Source: Nemertoderma westbladi
Taxonomy: Eukaryota; Xenacoelomorpha; Nemertodermatida; Nemertodermatidae
Assembly: GCA_032718475.1 (NCBI GenBank)
Contig: JAUCBJ010002310.1
Location: 1 to 56,343 of the forward strand
Length of the DNA: 56,343 nucleotides
Reading direction: 5' to 3'
Shown here: positions 1 to 9,555 of the stretch, one piece after another
Position numbering within the stretch: the stretch's first letter is position 1
How the letters are laid out: each line of letters opens with the position of its first letter
The notes under the pieces: model-generated
What the model saw: the letters and a program-made list of their open reading frames with translations, nothing else
Told to the model about the DNA's origin: nothing
Database searches by the model: none
Position numbers and translations under genes: made by a program

Positions 1-311
1 AAATCTACAAATTTTTACGAAAACATTTGATTAATTGTTTGTACGTAGGTATCAGTAGTCTGGATCCGACCGAAAAAAAAAAATTTCGTAAACACGTACG
101 GGGGTGGTTATATTGCAGCACCAATATTACATGTAGTGCATAATTTTCACAAAATTTGAAAGTTACATTTTTCGGCTAATTGTTTTTCAATACAGGTATT
201 CTGGGGCGCAAGATACATTGGACAATATTTAAAAATGATATGATTACTATAAGTGGCTGTATAGTCCTCTCTGCGTAAGAAAAAAATGAATAAAACAAGT
301 AACCAGCACTT
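1..311. other. AT-rich sequence, no gene seen
   Basis: No reading frame, splice structure or repeat boundary was recognised. The stretch around 100-115 (GGGGGTGGTTATATTG) loosely resembles the G-rich terminus of the repeat that starts at 312, but this is too short to call. Confidence 0.4.
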
Positions 312-1460
312 TTCAGTTAGAACACAAAATTTTTAATTCACTTATACGATGCTATAAATGCACATTTTCAGGTTTTCTAGGAGGCTGATTCTAATGGAAT
401 ACATTTCTAATATGCCAGATCATTGCTACTTGTATTTTTCGGCGTAAATTGGCAAATTTTGGTGCTAGCACCAAATTTCGTACCCATCACCAAAAAGTAC
501 AATTTTGCGATGTCCAGTGCTGTTTTTCTTGATTCCATCGGATTCAGGACCCTCATAAACCCGTATAAAGCAAGAAACAAGGTGATACAATCTACTTATC
601 AATTTGCATATTTTCCAAAATTTGGTGCTGGCACAACAATTTTCACCCACCGGTGAAAAATACAAGTTTGAAAACTCTTATGGAATTTTTACTGATTCCA
701 TTGAATTCGTAACCCTCACAAACCCGCATAACGCAAGAAACAAGGTGACACAATCAATTGATATATTTGATGGTTTTCAAAATTTGGTGCTAGCACAACA
801 TTTTCACCTAATTCCGAAAAATACAAGTTTGATATGTCTAGTTCGATATTTATATATTCCATGGAATTCAGAACAGCCATAAACCTCTAAAACGCAAGAA
901 ATAATTTGTCACAAGCAATTTTATCTATTGAATGGATTTTCAAAATTTCGTGCTAGCACCAAAATTTGCACACAGCACCGAAAAATACAAGTTTGATACA
1001 CTTGGTGCAATTCGTATATATTACATCGAAACCAGAACCCCAAAAAACCCTAATTGCGTAAAAAACAAGTTTTTAACAATCAATTTACAAAATTGAAATG
1101 TTTCAAAATTTGGTGCTGGCACCAAAATTTGACACCCACTGAAAAATACAAGTTTGAAATTTCTAAATCAATTTATATGAATTCCATCCAATTGCTAACA
1201 CCAAAAAACCGGTGTAAATCAAAAATAGAGATGTTACAATTCATATTTAATGAAATGAAATTTTCAAAAAACGTCTCAAAAAAAGTGCCAAAAGTAGGGT
1301 TAAAAAATGGTGCTATAACTCGAAAACTACCCAATATTTTTGAAGATTTTAGGAAAAGTCATAAAATTTCAGATTCCCAACTGCGTTTGTTTCAGAATTA
1401 TAATAAAAAAACCACGGGGGGGGGGTCATATTGACCCCCCCCCGGGTTTAATAGGGTTAA
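312..1460 (+). repeat. Interspersed repeat with 163-bp monomers, copy 1
   Basis: This block recurs at 34232-35363 in the same orientation, with matching ends (it begins TTCAGTTAGAACACAAAA and ends in GGGTTTAATAGGGTTAA). Internally it has five degenerate monomers. The TTTGGTGCT-like core lies at about 458, 621, 783, 946 and 1109, a steady period of 163 bp. Most monomers hold the near-palindrome GGTGCTAGCACC or GGTGCTGGCACC, followed by a GAAAAATACAAGTTTGA block. Near the right end a G tract, TCATATTGA and a C tract form an inverted repeat (about 1418-1442). No coding capacity is evident; the short frames inside are by-products of the repeat. A non-autonomous mobile element is likely, but its class is unknown. 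Confidence 0.8.
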
Positions 1461-1744
1461 GATACTAAAGAACACTAAACAATTAAATCAAAACAATGAA
1501 CGCAAACATTGATTAATTAACGCGGTGCTAGGGAAAATTTACTTTCAGTCTGATGGAAAAAGTCTAAAAAACAATTAAAAATATTTATAAAAAATTATAT
1601 ATATTGCAGTCAACTGCATTTATTGCAACTGTAACTGTAACAGTGCAACTGTTATTATGAAAAATATTCAGATACTTATCTCTATATTCTATAGGCCTAG
1701 TCTAAAAATACCAATTAATACGAAATGAAAAATATAATATAAAA
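1461..1744. other. AT-rich intergenic sequence
   Basis: Apart from a short degenerate direct repeat of CAACTGTAACTG type around 1610-1655, nothing was recognised. Confidence 0.4.
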
Positions 1745-1916
1745 TATTAAGTAACTAAACAGGACTAAGGATGATCCAACTCTATAGCAAATGGAGCGGA
1801 AAAAATGAATTAGCCACCTGCGGGGATCGAACCCACGTCTCCCGATAAACGTTCAGGTATGCTAACCACTACATGCCTCCGTGGTGTCATCCTTAGTCCT
1901 GTTTAATTACTTAATA
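1745..1916. mobile_element. 172-bp terminal-inverted-repeat element enclosing a tRNA-like sequence
   Basis: The left arm (1745-1774) and right arm (1887-1916) are inverted copies of about 30 bp with one mismatch over most of their length; the shared core is AAACAGGACTAAGGATGA. Such arms are typical of MITEs. No convincing flanking target duplication beyond TTAA-like bases is visible. The interior is mostly a tRNA-like sequence on the minus strand, so the element may be a MITE with a tRNA-derived insert, or a tRNA-related repeat whose ends happen to be inverted. Confidence 0.65.
1812..1886 (-). other. tRNA-like sequence (not a functional tRNA)
   Basis: Read on the minus strand, it has a D arm (GTAGTGGTTAGCAT), a pairable five-base anticodon stem around the loop ACGTTTA, and a T arm containing GGTTCGATCCC, a good B box. 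The seven bases expected to form the 5' acceptor strand do not pair with the 3' side, and position 33 of the loop is C rather than T. It is therefore a tRNA-derived repeat rather than a working tRNA. A related sequence lies at 51366-51428. Confidence 0.65.
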
Positions 1917-2774
1917 ATTTATACAATCTATGGATGTTAAACACATATACAATAATATAAAATATATTTAAATTTAAACTAATATGTAGGCCTATATATT
2001 ATTTAATTTATTTATAATAATAAATATATATATAATTTGTGACGGGATTCCCGAGTTGGAGAGGGAATCAATCCCGACCGGGTATTGTCTTGGATTAATA
2101 CGCATCGCCGCGTCCGCTTTCTGTGACGAATGACTGAAGGCCGGTTATAATAAAAGAGTTTGGTGTTAATGTTGTTAATCTCTGACAAGTTACTGCAATA
2201 CCGGTAGTATAGCACAATCAGTAATCACAATGCAGCAGACAACGATGACGGTTGAAAACCGCCCGACTTCTGCTCACCCAATATACCAACCAAAGCACAA
2301 TTGACTGAATAACGGTTATATACTACATGGGACACATTATCTACCTAGGTGTGGCCAACCAGTGGACGCGCTGTAATTGGACACATGCTGTCCCTTCATT
2401 GGTCGATATATCCCCTTGACCAAACCTACCTTCCCCTGGCTCTATGCTAGCTTCTACCCTGAGATGAGCTGAGCACTGGTATCTCTCCCTGTGGCTGGCA
2501 ATGTATATTGCCTTTGTTGGTTGTTAGGTGACATTATATTGGTAATGTCACCTAATCAACTATAATAATTGGTAAAAAGCCACTTTCCCCATATTCCGCT
2601 GGATAGTGCAGTGAATTGGATCCGCTCGCATAATTTTAATTGTATTTGAATTTTATAAGATAAAAATTAATTAATTCTTTATATGAAATTAAGTTTTCCC
2701 TAGCACAAAATTTAAACTATGCATGCAAGTTGATAAAATCAAATCAGGTGTAATAGAATCTCTCCACATACAAT
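1917..2774. other. Intergenic sequence with a small hairpin
   Basis: No gene was recognised. A hairpin with 13-bp arms (TTAGGTGACATTA at 2524-2536 and its complement at 2543-2555) is present. A moderately GC-rich stretch at 2040-2150 has no identified function. Confidence 0.45.
2524..2555. repeat. Short perfect inverted repeat
   Basis: TTAGGTGACATTA is followed after six bases by its exact reverse complement. It could be the core of a short element or a chance hairpin. Confidence 0.6.
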
Positions 2775-3032
2775 TCAATAAAGTCCAAATCCTTGATTAT
2801 CGAATATAGCTGAAGCAATACGTTCCGCAAAATCGCTAGTTTCACCCACCAAATAACGGTCGTTCCTTGCAGCACTGGAATTTAAATTATTCTGGCACAT
2901 GTATCTGCCATTAAACGTTGTTGCGGATCTTCGGTACAAAAAAACCTCAAAGCTCCCTTGAAGTTTGGGAACCTTGAACCACTTCCGAACTGTTGAATGT
3001 CTGGAAGAGAATCTTAGTGCACTCGTCACCAT
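2775..3032 (-). CDS. Unassigned coding-like open frame (possible exon)
   Basis: This is an open frame of 85 codons with balanced, non-repetitive amino-acid content, for example RKWFKVPKLQGSFEVFL near the start and NGRYMCQNNLNSSAARNDRY in the middle, followed by a helix-like GETSDFAERIASAIF. I do not recognise the family. An AG (GATAAG) sits just upstream of the first ATG, so this could be an internal or last exon rather than a complete gene. It has no signal peptide, membrane segment or zinc-binding pattern. It lies about 0.7 kb upstream of the sulfotransferase exon on the opposite strand, so it belongs to a different transcript. It could also be an accidental frame. Confidence 0.3.
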   Translation of the reverse strand: MVTSALRFSSRHSTVRKWFKVPKLQGSFEVFLYRRSATTFNGRYMCQNNLNSSAARNDRYLVGETSDFAERIASAIFDNQGFGLY

Positions 3033-3701
3033 CCTTATCGCACATAATATATATCCCTTCCTTACTTGCTTTTTTTAGAGCCCGGTAAAACTTAAATGTG
3101 AGCTGCGTCTCGTTCTCTCTTTCACATACCTATAGATAAATTAATAATTATTATTAATAATTAATAAAACAAATAGATAAATTAAAATTAACTACAAATA
3201 AATAAGTATTAATAAATAAAAGAGCCGAGGTGTCACTTATGACACACTTTGGTCCTCTTTGCGACACTTGGACCTCACTGATGACCCATTGTGTGTCAGG
3301 GCGCTAATCAGTTTGATTAATTAGGATAATCAATTAAACCATAACTAGGAGTCATAAGACACCTATTAGCGTTTAATTGTACTAATTAATTGATGACACC
3401 CATCAATTGGGGTCTAATTAGCCTAATTGGAAGGTGTTACCCAGACAGTCTGGCGCCAATGACACCCTATGGGTGATAATTGGGTGTCATATGACACCCA
3501 ATGGGTGTCAGTCTACTATTATTATTCATATAAAAAATTATATGAAAAAATGTAAATCTGTGAGTGAGCCAAGCATTTTCACTTTATTTGTAGAAAACTC
3601 AATAGATTTATATTTATTTATGAACTCACCGTATATTTTACGTTAGTTCTATTTTACCGTGTATTTCACTTTATTAACACTAAATTACATATTTTTTCCA
3701 G
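3033..3701. other. Intergenic or intronic sequence with TGACACCC-type short repeats
   Basis: This stretch precedes the first recognised sulfotransferase exon. From 3225 to 3515 it contains many copies of TGACACCC and its complement, including the perfect palindrome at 3480-3501. An exon coding the N-terminal membrane anchor of the sulfotransferase was looked for and not found. Confidence 0.4.
3480..3501. repeat. 22-bp perfect palindrome
   Basis: The core GGGTGTCATATGACACCC is flanked by TT and AA, giving a 22-bp dyad. Related TGACACCC words surround it on both strands. Confidence 0.7.
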
Positions 3702-4302
3702 ATACAAGGAAAGAAACTCCAGTGTATTTTCTCAAAGTGCACAAATGCGCGAGTGAAACAGTGAGCACTGTGTTAACTTGGCAGGGGATAACTCGCGGAT
3801 TGAATTTCGCACTTGCCTCTGTACCCCGTCAGTACCATCTGTGTTGGCCATACTCCTTTACGGAGAAATGCGTAGCTTCGAATAACATAGTTAAACCTCC
3901 TTTCGATATGATCTACCTTCACACTGTATACAATGAATACACCATTAATAAAGTTATGGTGCCCGGGTACAAAAAGGTAGCGATAATACGCGAACCAGTA
4001 AGGCAGTTTGAATCGTTCATGAATGCGTTTTGCGCCATAAATCCAGCACCAATAACTCCTTGTCAGCAGGTAAAACAAACCGGAGGCGATATGATATCTG
4101 AGTATCTCGAAAGACCAGATGCATTCCATTGGAACGAAAACAAAGAGTTTACTCTTCGCAATCCAATGCTGTTCGATTTTGGGATTCAACTGAAAATTCC
4201 AAATGACACTGCAGAAATTCAACGTGCAATTAACTATATTGACAGTCAGTTCGATTTGGTTATGATTCAAGAATATTTCGATGAGTCTATGCTTATTCTC
4301 CA
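3702..4302 (+). CDS. Galactose-3-O-sulfotransferase (Gal3ST family), catalytic exon
   Basis: Family members transfer sulfate from PAPS to the 3-OH of galactose on glycolipids or glycoproteins in the Golgi. The exon opens after a good acceptor (pyrimidine tract, then CAG at 3699-3701). Near its start is VYFLKVHKCASETVSTVL, matching the 5'-phosphosulfate-binding loop. In the middle is KKVAIIREPVRQFESFMNAF, matching the 3'-phosphate-binding motif, and near the end FDLVMIQEYFDESM, a strongly conserved family segment. If read through, the frame stops at 4310-4312. A donor at CTCCA|GTACGG (4303) instead joins in phase to the exon at 5394 and restores the conserved run into NLLSWDLDDVVY. The N-terminal cytoplasmic and membrane-anchor exon(s) are not in evidence, so the gene is partial here. 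The exact paralogue and acceptor sugar cannot be told. Confidence 0.88.
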
Positions 4303-5393
4303 GTACGGTTAAACGCTGACACGGTTTTGTGAGGGGTTTTGCCCAGATGTTCTATAAGATAAGGTGCCCGTAAAGGTACATGATTATAAAGAAACACAAA
4401 TTATAACACATGCTCACGCGTTAGTAACACGTAAGCACGTATTATTAGCTAATACGTGGCACGTTTTATAAGCTATTTTTATTTGATATCATTTTCCTTT
4501 TAAGGTCTGAGATAACAAATATACATAGTAAGAAATTTTAATAGTAAATAAATATTATTAGTAAATAAAAAAAGTAAATTAAAATTAATCCATTAGATAA
4601 ATATTTTCTTTGTTCAAAAAGAAAGATTTGTAATATCCTTAATTAATAATAAATTGATGAGCTTTTAAATAGTTTAATATATTACCAAACCCTTTAATTA
4701 CGACATTAACACAATAATAGTACAAACACCAATACTATACCAACCAATACCTATCGAAGTTTTATATTTAATATATAAATTTATAATAAATAAACCTTAT
4801 CCATTTAAAGAACTATAAAGTTTTATTAATAGTGCCAAATTACAGAATATTAAATTAAAACGTTACACCGGTAATTACAAAAATATATTCAATTTTTGTA
4901 CATAATGTATGATAAAAGGCCTTGCATATATTATTATAATGTTTAAAATAATCTTAAAAATAATGTTAAAAAGCATTGGTAAATTATGGTAAATTATGGT
5001 AAATTATGGTGTGTGTACCTAAAATTTTGATTTGTATTTGGATAATTAATAATAATAATAATAATTAATTTGGTAATTTGGATAAATTGCTTCACAATAT
5101 CTGAAAGGGTGCTTTACTTTTTATCCAAAATGGCGATGATAATTTAATTTAATATAAATTACATTCAAATTGAATTAAAATTTAAAATTCAATTTATTTA
5201 AATTTAAAACTTAATTAATTATATTTACATTGTTAATTTTATGTTGTACAAGATTATCTCTGTTATGCTTGGATAGTTAATGAAATATTTTTTTGCATTT
5301 AAATTTGGTATCAACATTTTTTAAAATAATTTTTGCATGGCAAAAAATAGCTAAAATTACCTCGAAAACCGCAGCAGCAAATCGGTTGTCCAG
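4303..5393 (+). other. Intron of the sulfotransferase gene
   Basis: This 1,091-bp AT-rich stretch lies between donor GTACGG and acceptor TTGTCCAG. It contains a short tandem of GTAAATTATG (about 4978-5010) and an AAT microsatellite near 5045. No other gene was recognised. Confidence 0.75.
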
Positions 5394-5799
5394 GAATTTA
5401 TTGAGTTGGGATTTAGATGATGTAGTTTATATGGAGATAAACACAGCTCCAAAACCCGCCGCCAAGAGAAGGTTATCCCAGATGGAGCAGTTACAGCTTA
5501 AAGAACTCCATATGGGCGATTTTATGTTATACGACCATTTTAAAGCGAAATTCATTAACAAATTAGACGATTTTGGAGAACAGAGGTTAGAAAAAGAGTT
5601 AGAAAGGTTCGGAAAACTCCGGGAAGAGTTTACAAAATCGTGCAAAATCTATCGGTTCGAGGAATGGTTGACGAGAAATGAGATATGGGATCGATGTAAA
5701 ATATTACAGATATGGAATATTGCTTTGGAAACTCTGATTGCTTCGGACCACAGTGTAATACAATTAATACAATCTAACTTTCTATCTTCAATGAAGTAA
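5394..5799 (+). CDS. Galactose-3-O-sulfotransferase, C-terminal exon
   Basis: This continues the exon ending at 4302: two donor bases (CA) plus the first base here make a Gln codon, followed by NLLSWDLDDVVYMEINTAP, the conserved C-terminal segment of the family. Downstream, HMGDFMLYDHFKAKFINKLD and ELERFGKLREEFTKSC match the layout of the family's C-terminal helices. The frame ends at TAA 5797-5799, after a less conserved tail of about 45 residues with several aromatic residues. A candidate ATG at 5293 lies upstream of the acceptor and is probably intronic. The two exons look intact, with no lesion seen, so this appears to be a working gene or a young copy. Confidence 0.87.
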
Positions 5800-5979
5800 G
5801 CTATAAACTGTTGAAGGAGTCCGCCCCATTCTGTGGAATTATCTCACTTAGATAGCTATTTGAACATTACACTTCAACGATTTAGTTTAAAAACTGTATA
5901 TTTGCCATATCTAATATATTTTGACACTCTTACATCGAGTGGTCCAATAGCCCTGTACGTTAGTGCGTAGGTCGGAAGC
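5800..5979. other. Downstream flank of the sulfotransferase gene
   Basis: AT-rich 3' flank; no clear polyadenylation signal was singled out and no other gene was seen. Confidence 0.35.
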
Positions 5980-6180
5980 AGGACAATTCGGTCCCGTTAA
6001 TTTTGTGTTTTGAGACCGAATTGTCCGGGACCCAATTGTCCGGATACTGACTAGGACAATTCGGTCCCAAAACATGCATATTAATGGGACCGAATTGTCC
6101 GGGACCGAATTGTCCGGGACCAAATTTAATTGGCACTATATACCCAATGGTGAATGTTCTAGAACCTTAATATATATTAT
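5980..6180. repeat. GGACAATTCGGTCCC-motif repeat cluster, first copy
   Basis: At least six copies of the 15-mer GGACAATTCGGTCCC or its complement, some degenerate, lie in both orientations between about 5980 and 6125. They are followed by a TGGTGAATGTTCTAGAAC block that is also found in the right arm of the fold-back at 6702-6995. The two clusters therefore belong to the same repeat family. Confidence 0.7.
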
Positions 6181-6701
6181 TATATGGTAGTTTGTGTTTT
6201 TTTTACTAGCTAGTATTTTTTTGAAAATAAAGAATATTTTACTTTTTTTTGTTAACATTATTAGTTATGGTAGCTATGGTGTTTTTATGGAGCTTGTGAA
6301 TTATTTACTAGCTAGTAATAGTATGTATTTAAAATGTTTTAAACCTATTTTTTTTATATATTGCGTATGTTTACTGTATGTGTTGTTGGTTGGTTAACAA
6401 GCGTAAATTATTATCCTAGATAATAGCTGGATCTCATTCAGGGACTGTTATAATATCATCAATATTTTTGGTAATTAATATAATCAGCAACAGTTTAGGC
6501 CTAATTCTGAAATATCAATGTTTTCACAAGTGTTTTTATAATTTCAAGGAAATGCTAGCTAGTGAAAAAAAACACTAGCTACACCTTAATAAATAATATA
6601 TAACAAAGTTCTCGAACACTTACCAATAACAAAAATAAAAAAAATAGAGAATTTTTAAAATTTCCAAAAATTATAGCAAGTAAATAACACTAGCTAGCTT
6701 C
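6181..6701. other. AT-rich sequence with CTAGCTAG words
   Basis: It contains several ACTAGCTAGT-type words in both orientations and T or A runs, probably parts of nested fold-back elements. The small open frame at 6194-6397 is T-rich and low in complexity, so it is not supported as a gene. Confidence 0.4.
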
Positions 6702-6995
6702 CATAAAAAATATCTCTCTACTAATGTTCTAGAACATTCACCAATATCAAAAAAGCACTCAAAAGTTGCTATCAGGAAACGGACAATTCGGTCCCGGACA
6801 ATTCGGTCCCGGATAATTCGGTCCCGGACAATTCGGTCCCGGACAATTTGGTCCTATTTATTTAGTGTTTTGGTACCGAATTGTCTGGGACCGAATTGTC
6901 CGTGACCGAATTGTCCGTTTCCTGATAGCAAATTTTGAGTGCTTTTTTGATATTGGTGAATGTTCTAGAACATTAGTAGAGATATTTTTTATGGT
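6702..6995. mobile_element. Fold-back element with GGACAATTCGGTCCC arrays
   Basis: The left arm (from about 6702, ATAAAAAATATCTCT onward) is matched in reverse by the right arm ending at about 6995. The matched features include AATGTTCTAGAACATT, the A/T run with AGCACTC and CTATCAGGAAACGGAC. The inner part of each arm is an array of the 15-mer GGACAATTCGGTCCC, five copies forward and three reverse, about a short spacer near 6845-6865. No coding sequence is present. A fold-back (MITE-like) DNA element is the best description; no target duplication was fixed. Confidence 0.7.
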
Positions 6996-7014
6996 TATCA
7001 TTTACTTCCTTTGC

Positions 7015-7250
7015 TTAAGGCCATGATACACCACAGGAGCGGCGAGCGGCAGCGGCGGGCGGCCGCGGCGAGCGGCCGATGTGAGCGGTGACTTTTAGTA
7101 CGATACATTATAGGAGCCGCGAGCGGCAACAGCCATTTGTGGTGTATCATCACGCATAGAAAATAATGTGTTCTATTTTTAAAAAGTGGCCGCTTGCCGC
7201 GGCCGCTCGCTGCTGCCGCTCGCCGCTCCTGTGGTGTATCATGGCCTTAA
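7015..7250. mobile_element. GC-rich MITE with TTAA ends
   Basis: Both ends read GGCCATGATACACCACAGG inward, followed by GAGCGGCGAGCGGC-type sequence, giving inverted repeats of about 40 bp. TTAA lies directly outside each end and may be a target duplication of the piggyBac type. The interior has a further GTGGTGTATCAT block and the AT-rich spacer AAAATAATGTGTTCTATTTTT. It contrasts sharply in base content with its AT-rich surroundings. A partial second copy is at 9455-9555. Confidence 0.75.
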
Positions 7251-9376
7251 GTTTAAATTTTGTTATTTGTAAAACATTATCTCACTTGTAATACTAATGA
7301 TAGTATTAATTTGTTTAAACTGTTTTGCTTACGATAAAAATATTTTGAAAACTCAAAATACGTAGCTTTTAGGGTATCTATCTTGAAGACAGCCGACATT
7401 AGAAGGAAGACTGCCTAAATCTTTAAGTGACATCAACGCAAGGGGGAGGAATGCCAGCAACGCATAAGGGAACCCGCACTATTCGCCAGCGCCCACTTAG
7501 ACCATGATTCGACAGCCTGAGACTGCCCATGCCAGAGGTAAGACTTTGTTCGACGCTTTTACCCGCCGTCAGACCGTAGATCAGGGTGGAGTGTGACGAA
7601 TAATTTAGTAGTAAAATATCTCGGATCCTGACAGAAACCCCACGGTTGGCCTGCATCGTTCACAGGTGGGACCTGGTGCTGTTTTCAAGTACGCGCAGGT
7701 ACATTAGGTGCAAATAGCACGCTCTATAATTTGGTGAATTTACCGTACTAGCGATTCAGTATCTGTTAGCACTGTAGGCCTTGCAGTTTGACTGATCTGT
7801 CGGAGTCCAACATATTTACTCAGGCAAGGGGGCAGCTTTCTGCTACCGGCACGCGTTTAGGCTAAAGGGCGGTTTACTAACGTTCTACTGCGCCCTTGCC
7901 ACGTACTGCTAGGTATTTGCTGCATACCACCATGGCAACAAAATTCTAGAATAAAATTACATACCAGATCAGCTAGCGGTAAGGTAGCAATTAACACCCT
8001 ATTCTCTATTTCACAATCAGAGTCTGGTATCAGTTGCCGATTATGGGCGTAGTTACTAACTTCGTACTTGCCCGATCGAGTTGTGAATATAGGAGGAGAG
8101 AACCCCTTTGACGTCAGTTTGTAAGTATTACGCCTACAGAGAGTGACTAGCTTATTTCAGTAGCTAGCGCCCGATATATTTTGTTAAAAGTCACCAAAAC
8201 CTAGTAGAAGTCACGTCAACAAACATTTTGCTTTACCGTAACATACACACACACACGCGTCTTAAGATTGTTGTTCTACTGATATCATACCCTTTTTGAC
8301 TGCTTTCTGGATCGGCAGTAATGTTTTACGCGAGTATTGTCAACCTACTGGCTCGTTATACCCATATAAATCACACTGCGGCAAGTCTACAGTAGTTTAG
8401 GTCCATTAGCGGTAGTTAGGATTCGCTATGCGGGGATTGTTTTCTCGCGAGTTTGGTCTGTTTCTGTAGACTGTATTTCTAGGTTAGGGACCGGTCACCC
8501 TAATTGTCGAGTTAGATTGATTAGATTGATAGATTGATTCGCCCAAGTTTAGTGGAAGACATCAGGCACTGATCTCGCCAGTAGTAGTTTGTGTACTTTT
8601 AGTATCTATTATTAGGCCCGATTGTTGGGATTTTATGGTAGATATTGTACAACAGTTACTGGATTTTACACATTCTGTGCAGCACAGCACAGTCACCTCA
8701 CCTGTGTAGCGGCAGACCGGTTCATAAACCCAAGTATAGATATAGCTTCCTATATACTTATTATAATAACCGATTCTGTATGTAGCATAACAAGTTCTAG
8801 GTCTCGCTCACTCCTATATGCTTTCCTACCCCAAGGATTTATCTTGCCAACAACAAGCTTCCAGTGCTTCGGTGGCCAGTGCAAGATCTAAACTGTTCTA
8901 GTCACCTTCGGAAGGTGGAGTTCAATGTGATGGAGCAATGAGATGAATTCCATTTCTACCAACTTCATTATTAATATATTTCAACATTTCAATACCATTT
9001 GTCATTGTGGCTGGTCATCATTGCTTTTCAAATCTTATGAAATATATCACAATTCAAATTTTAGAATTTTTTATTTGTATTGAATATTTTTAATTTAACA
9101 TACATTTTATAGGACAAACTGCAGCCCATATTTAATTATAGATTTCATTGTATTTCCTTTATTAAGAAATTTATTTCAATAGTTCTAATTTGTGATACCA
9201 ATACGGTTGGTGGTCGGTATTTCTGTACTTGAGGTTGTGAGGCTTCTCAACTTGCCGTTTGATAGTGGTTTTATGAAAAACGCTTAGGGTACACTTAGTG
9301 TACATCAGAGGTCCATTGTTGCTCTAGACAAAGTTATATGGTAATTACAGATAGATATTGTAATAAGATGTTCAGA
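7251..9376. other. Intergenic sequence without a recognised gene
   Basis: Base composition is more balanced between about 7380 and 8900, and some frames are open for 60-90 codons (for example 8622-8891 on the plus strand), but none shows a recognisable domain. Short simple repeats include an AC run near 8245 and TTAGATTGAT copies near 8512-8540. Confidence 0.4.
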
Positions 9377-9450
9377 AATGGAAAAAATGACAAAGCGCGT
9401 CACCCGGGGTTGAACCAGCGCTATATGTACGTTTCAGCCTATCCGGCCTA
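9377..9450 (-). other. Possible tRNA-derived SINE fragment
   Basis: On the minus strand there is a B-box-like GGTTCAACCCC (about 9400-9410). GGAAAAAATGA (plus strand, 9377-9387) abuts it, exactly as it abuts the tRNA-like sequence at 1812-1886. The A-box side is weak. It may be an old relative of that repeat. Confidence 0.3.
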
Positions 9451-9454
9451 GCAA

Positions 9455-9555
9455 TATTAAATAGCGAAAAATGTGTTCTATTTTTGAAAAGTGGCCGCTT
9501 GCTGCGGCTGCTCGCCGCTGCCGCTCGCCGCTCCTGTGGTGTATCATGGCCTTTA
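9455..9555. mobile_element. Partial copy of the GC-rich MITE
   Basis: This matches the right half of the element at 7015-7250: the AATGTGTTCTATTTTT spacer, AAGTGGCCGCTTGC, the CGCTGCCGCTCGCC block and the terminal GTGGTGTATCATGGCC. The left arm is missing. Confidence 0.75.

Noticed and set aside
1812-1886. Candidate functional tRNA gene on the minus strand
   Set aside because: The acceptor strands do not pair and position 33 is C; it is a tRNA-derived repeat.
3773-4270. Minus-strand open frame of 165 codons
   Set aside because: It is the complement of the clearly homologous sulfotransferase exon.
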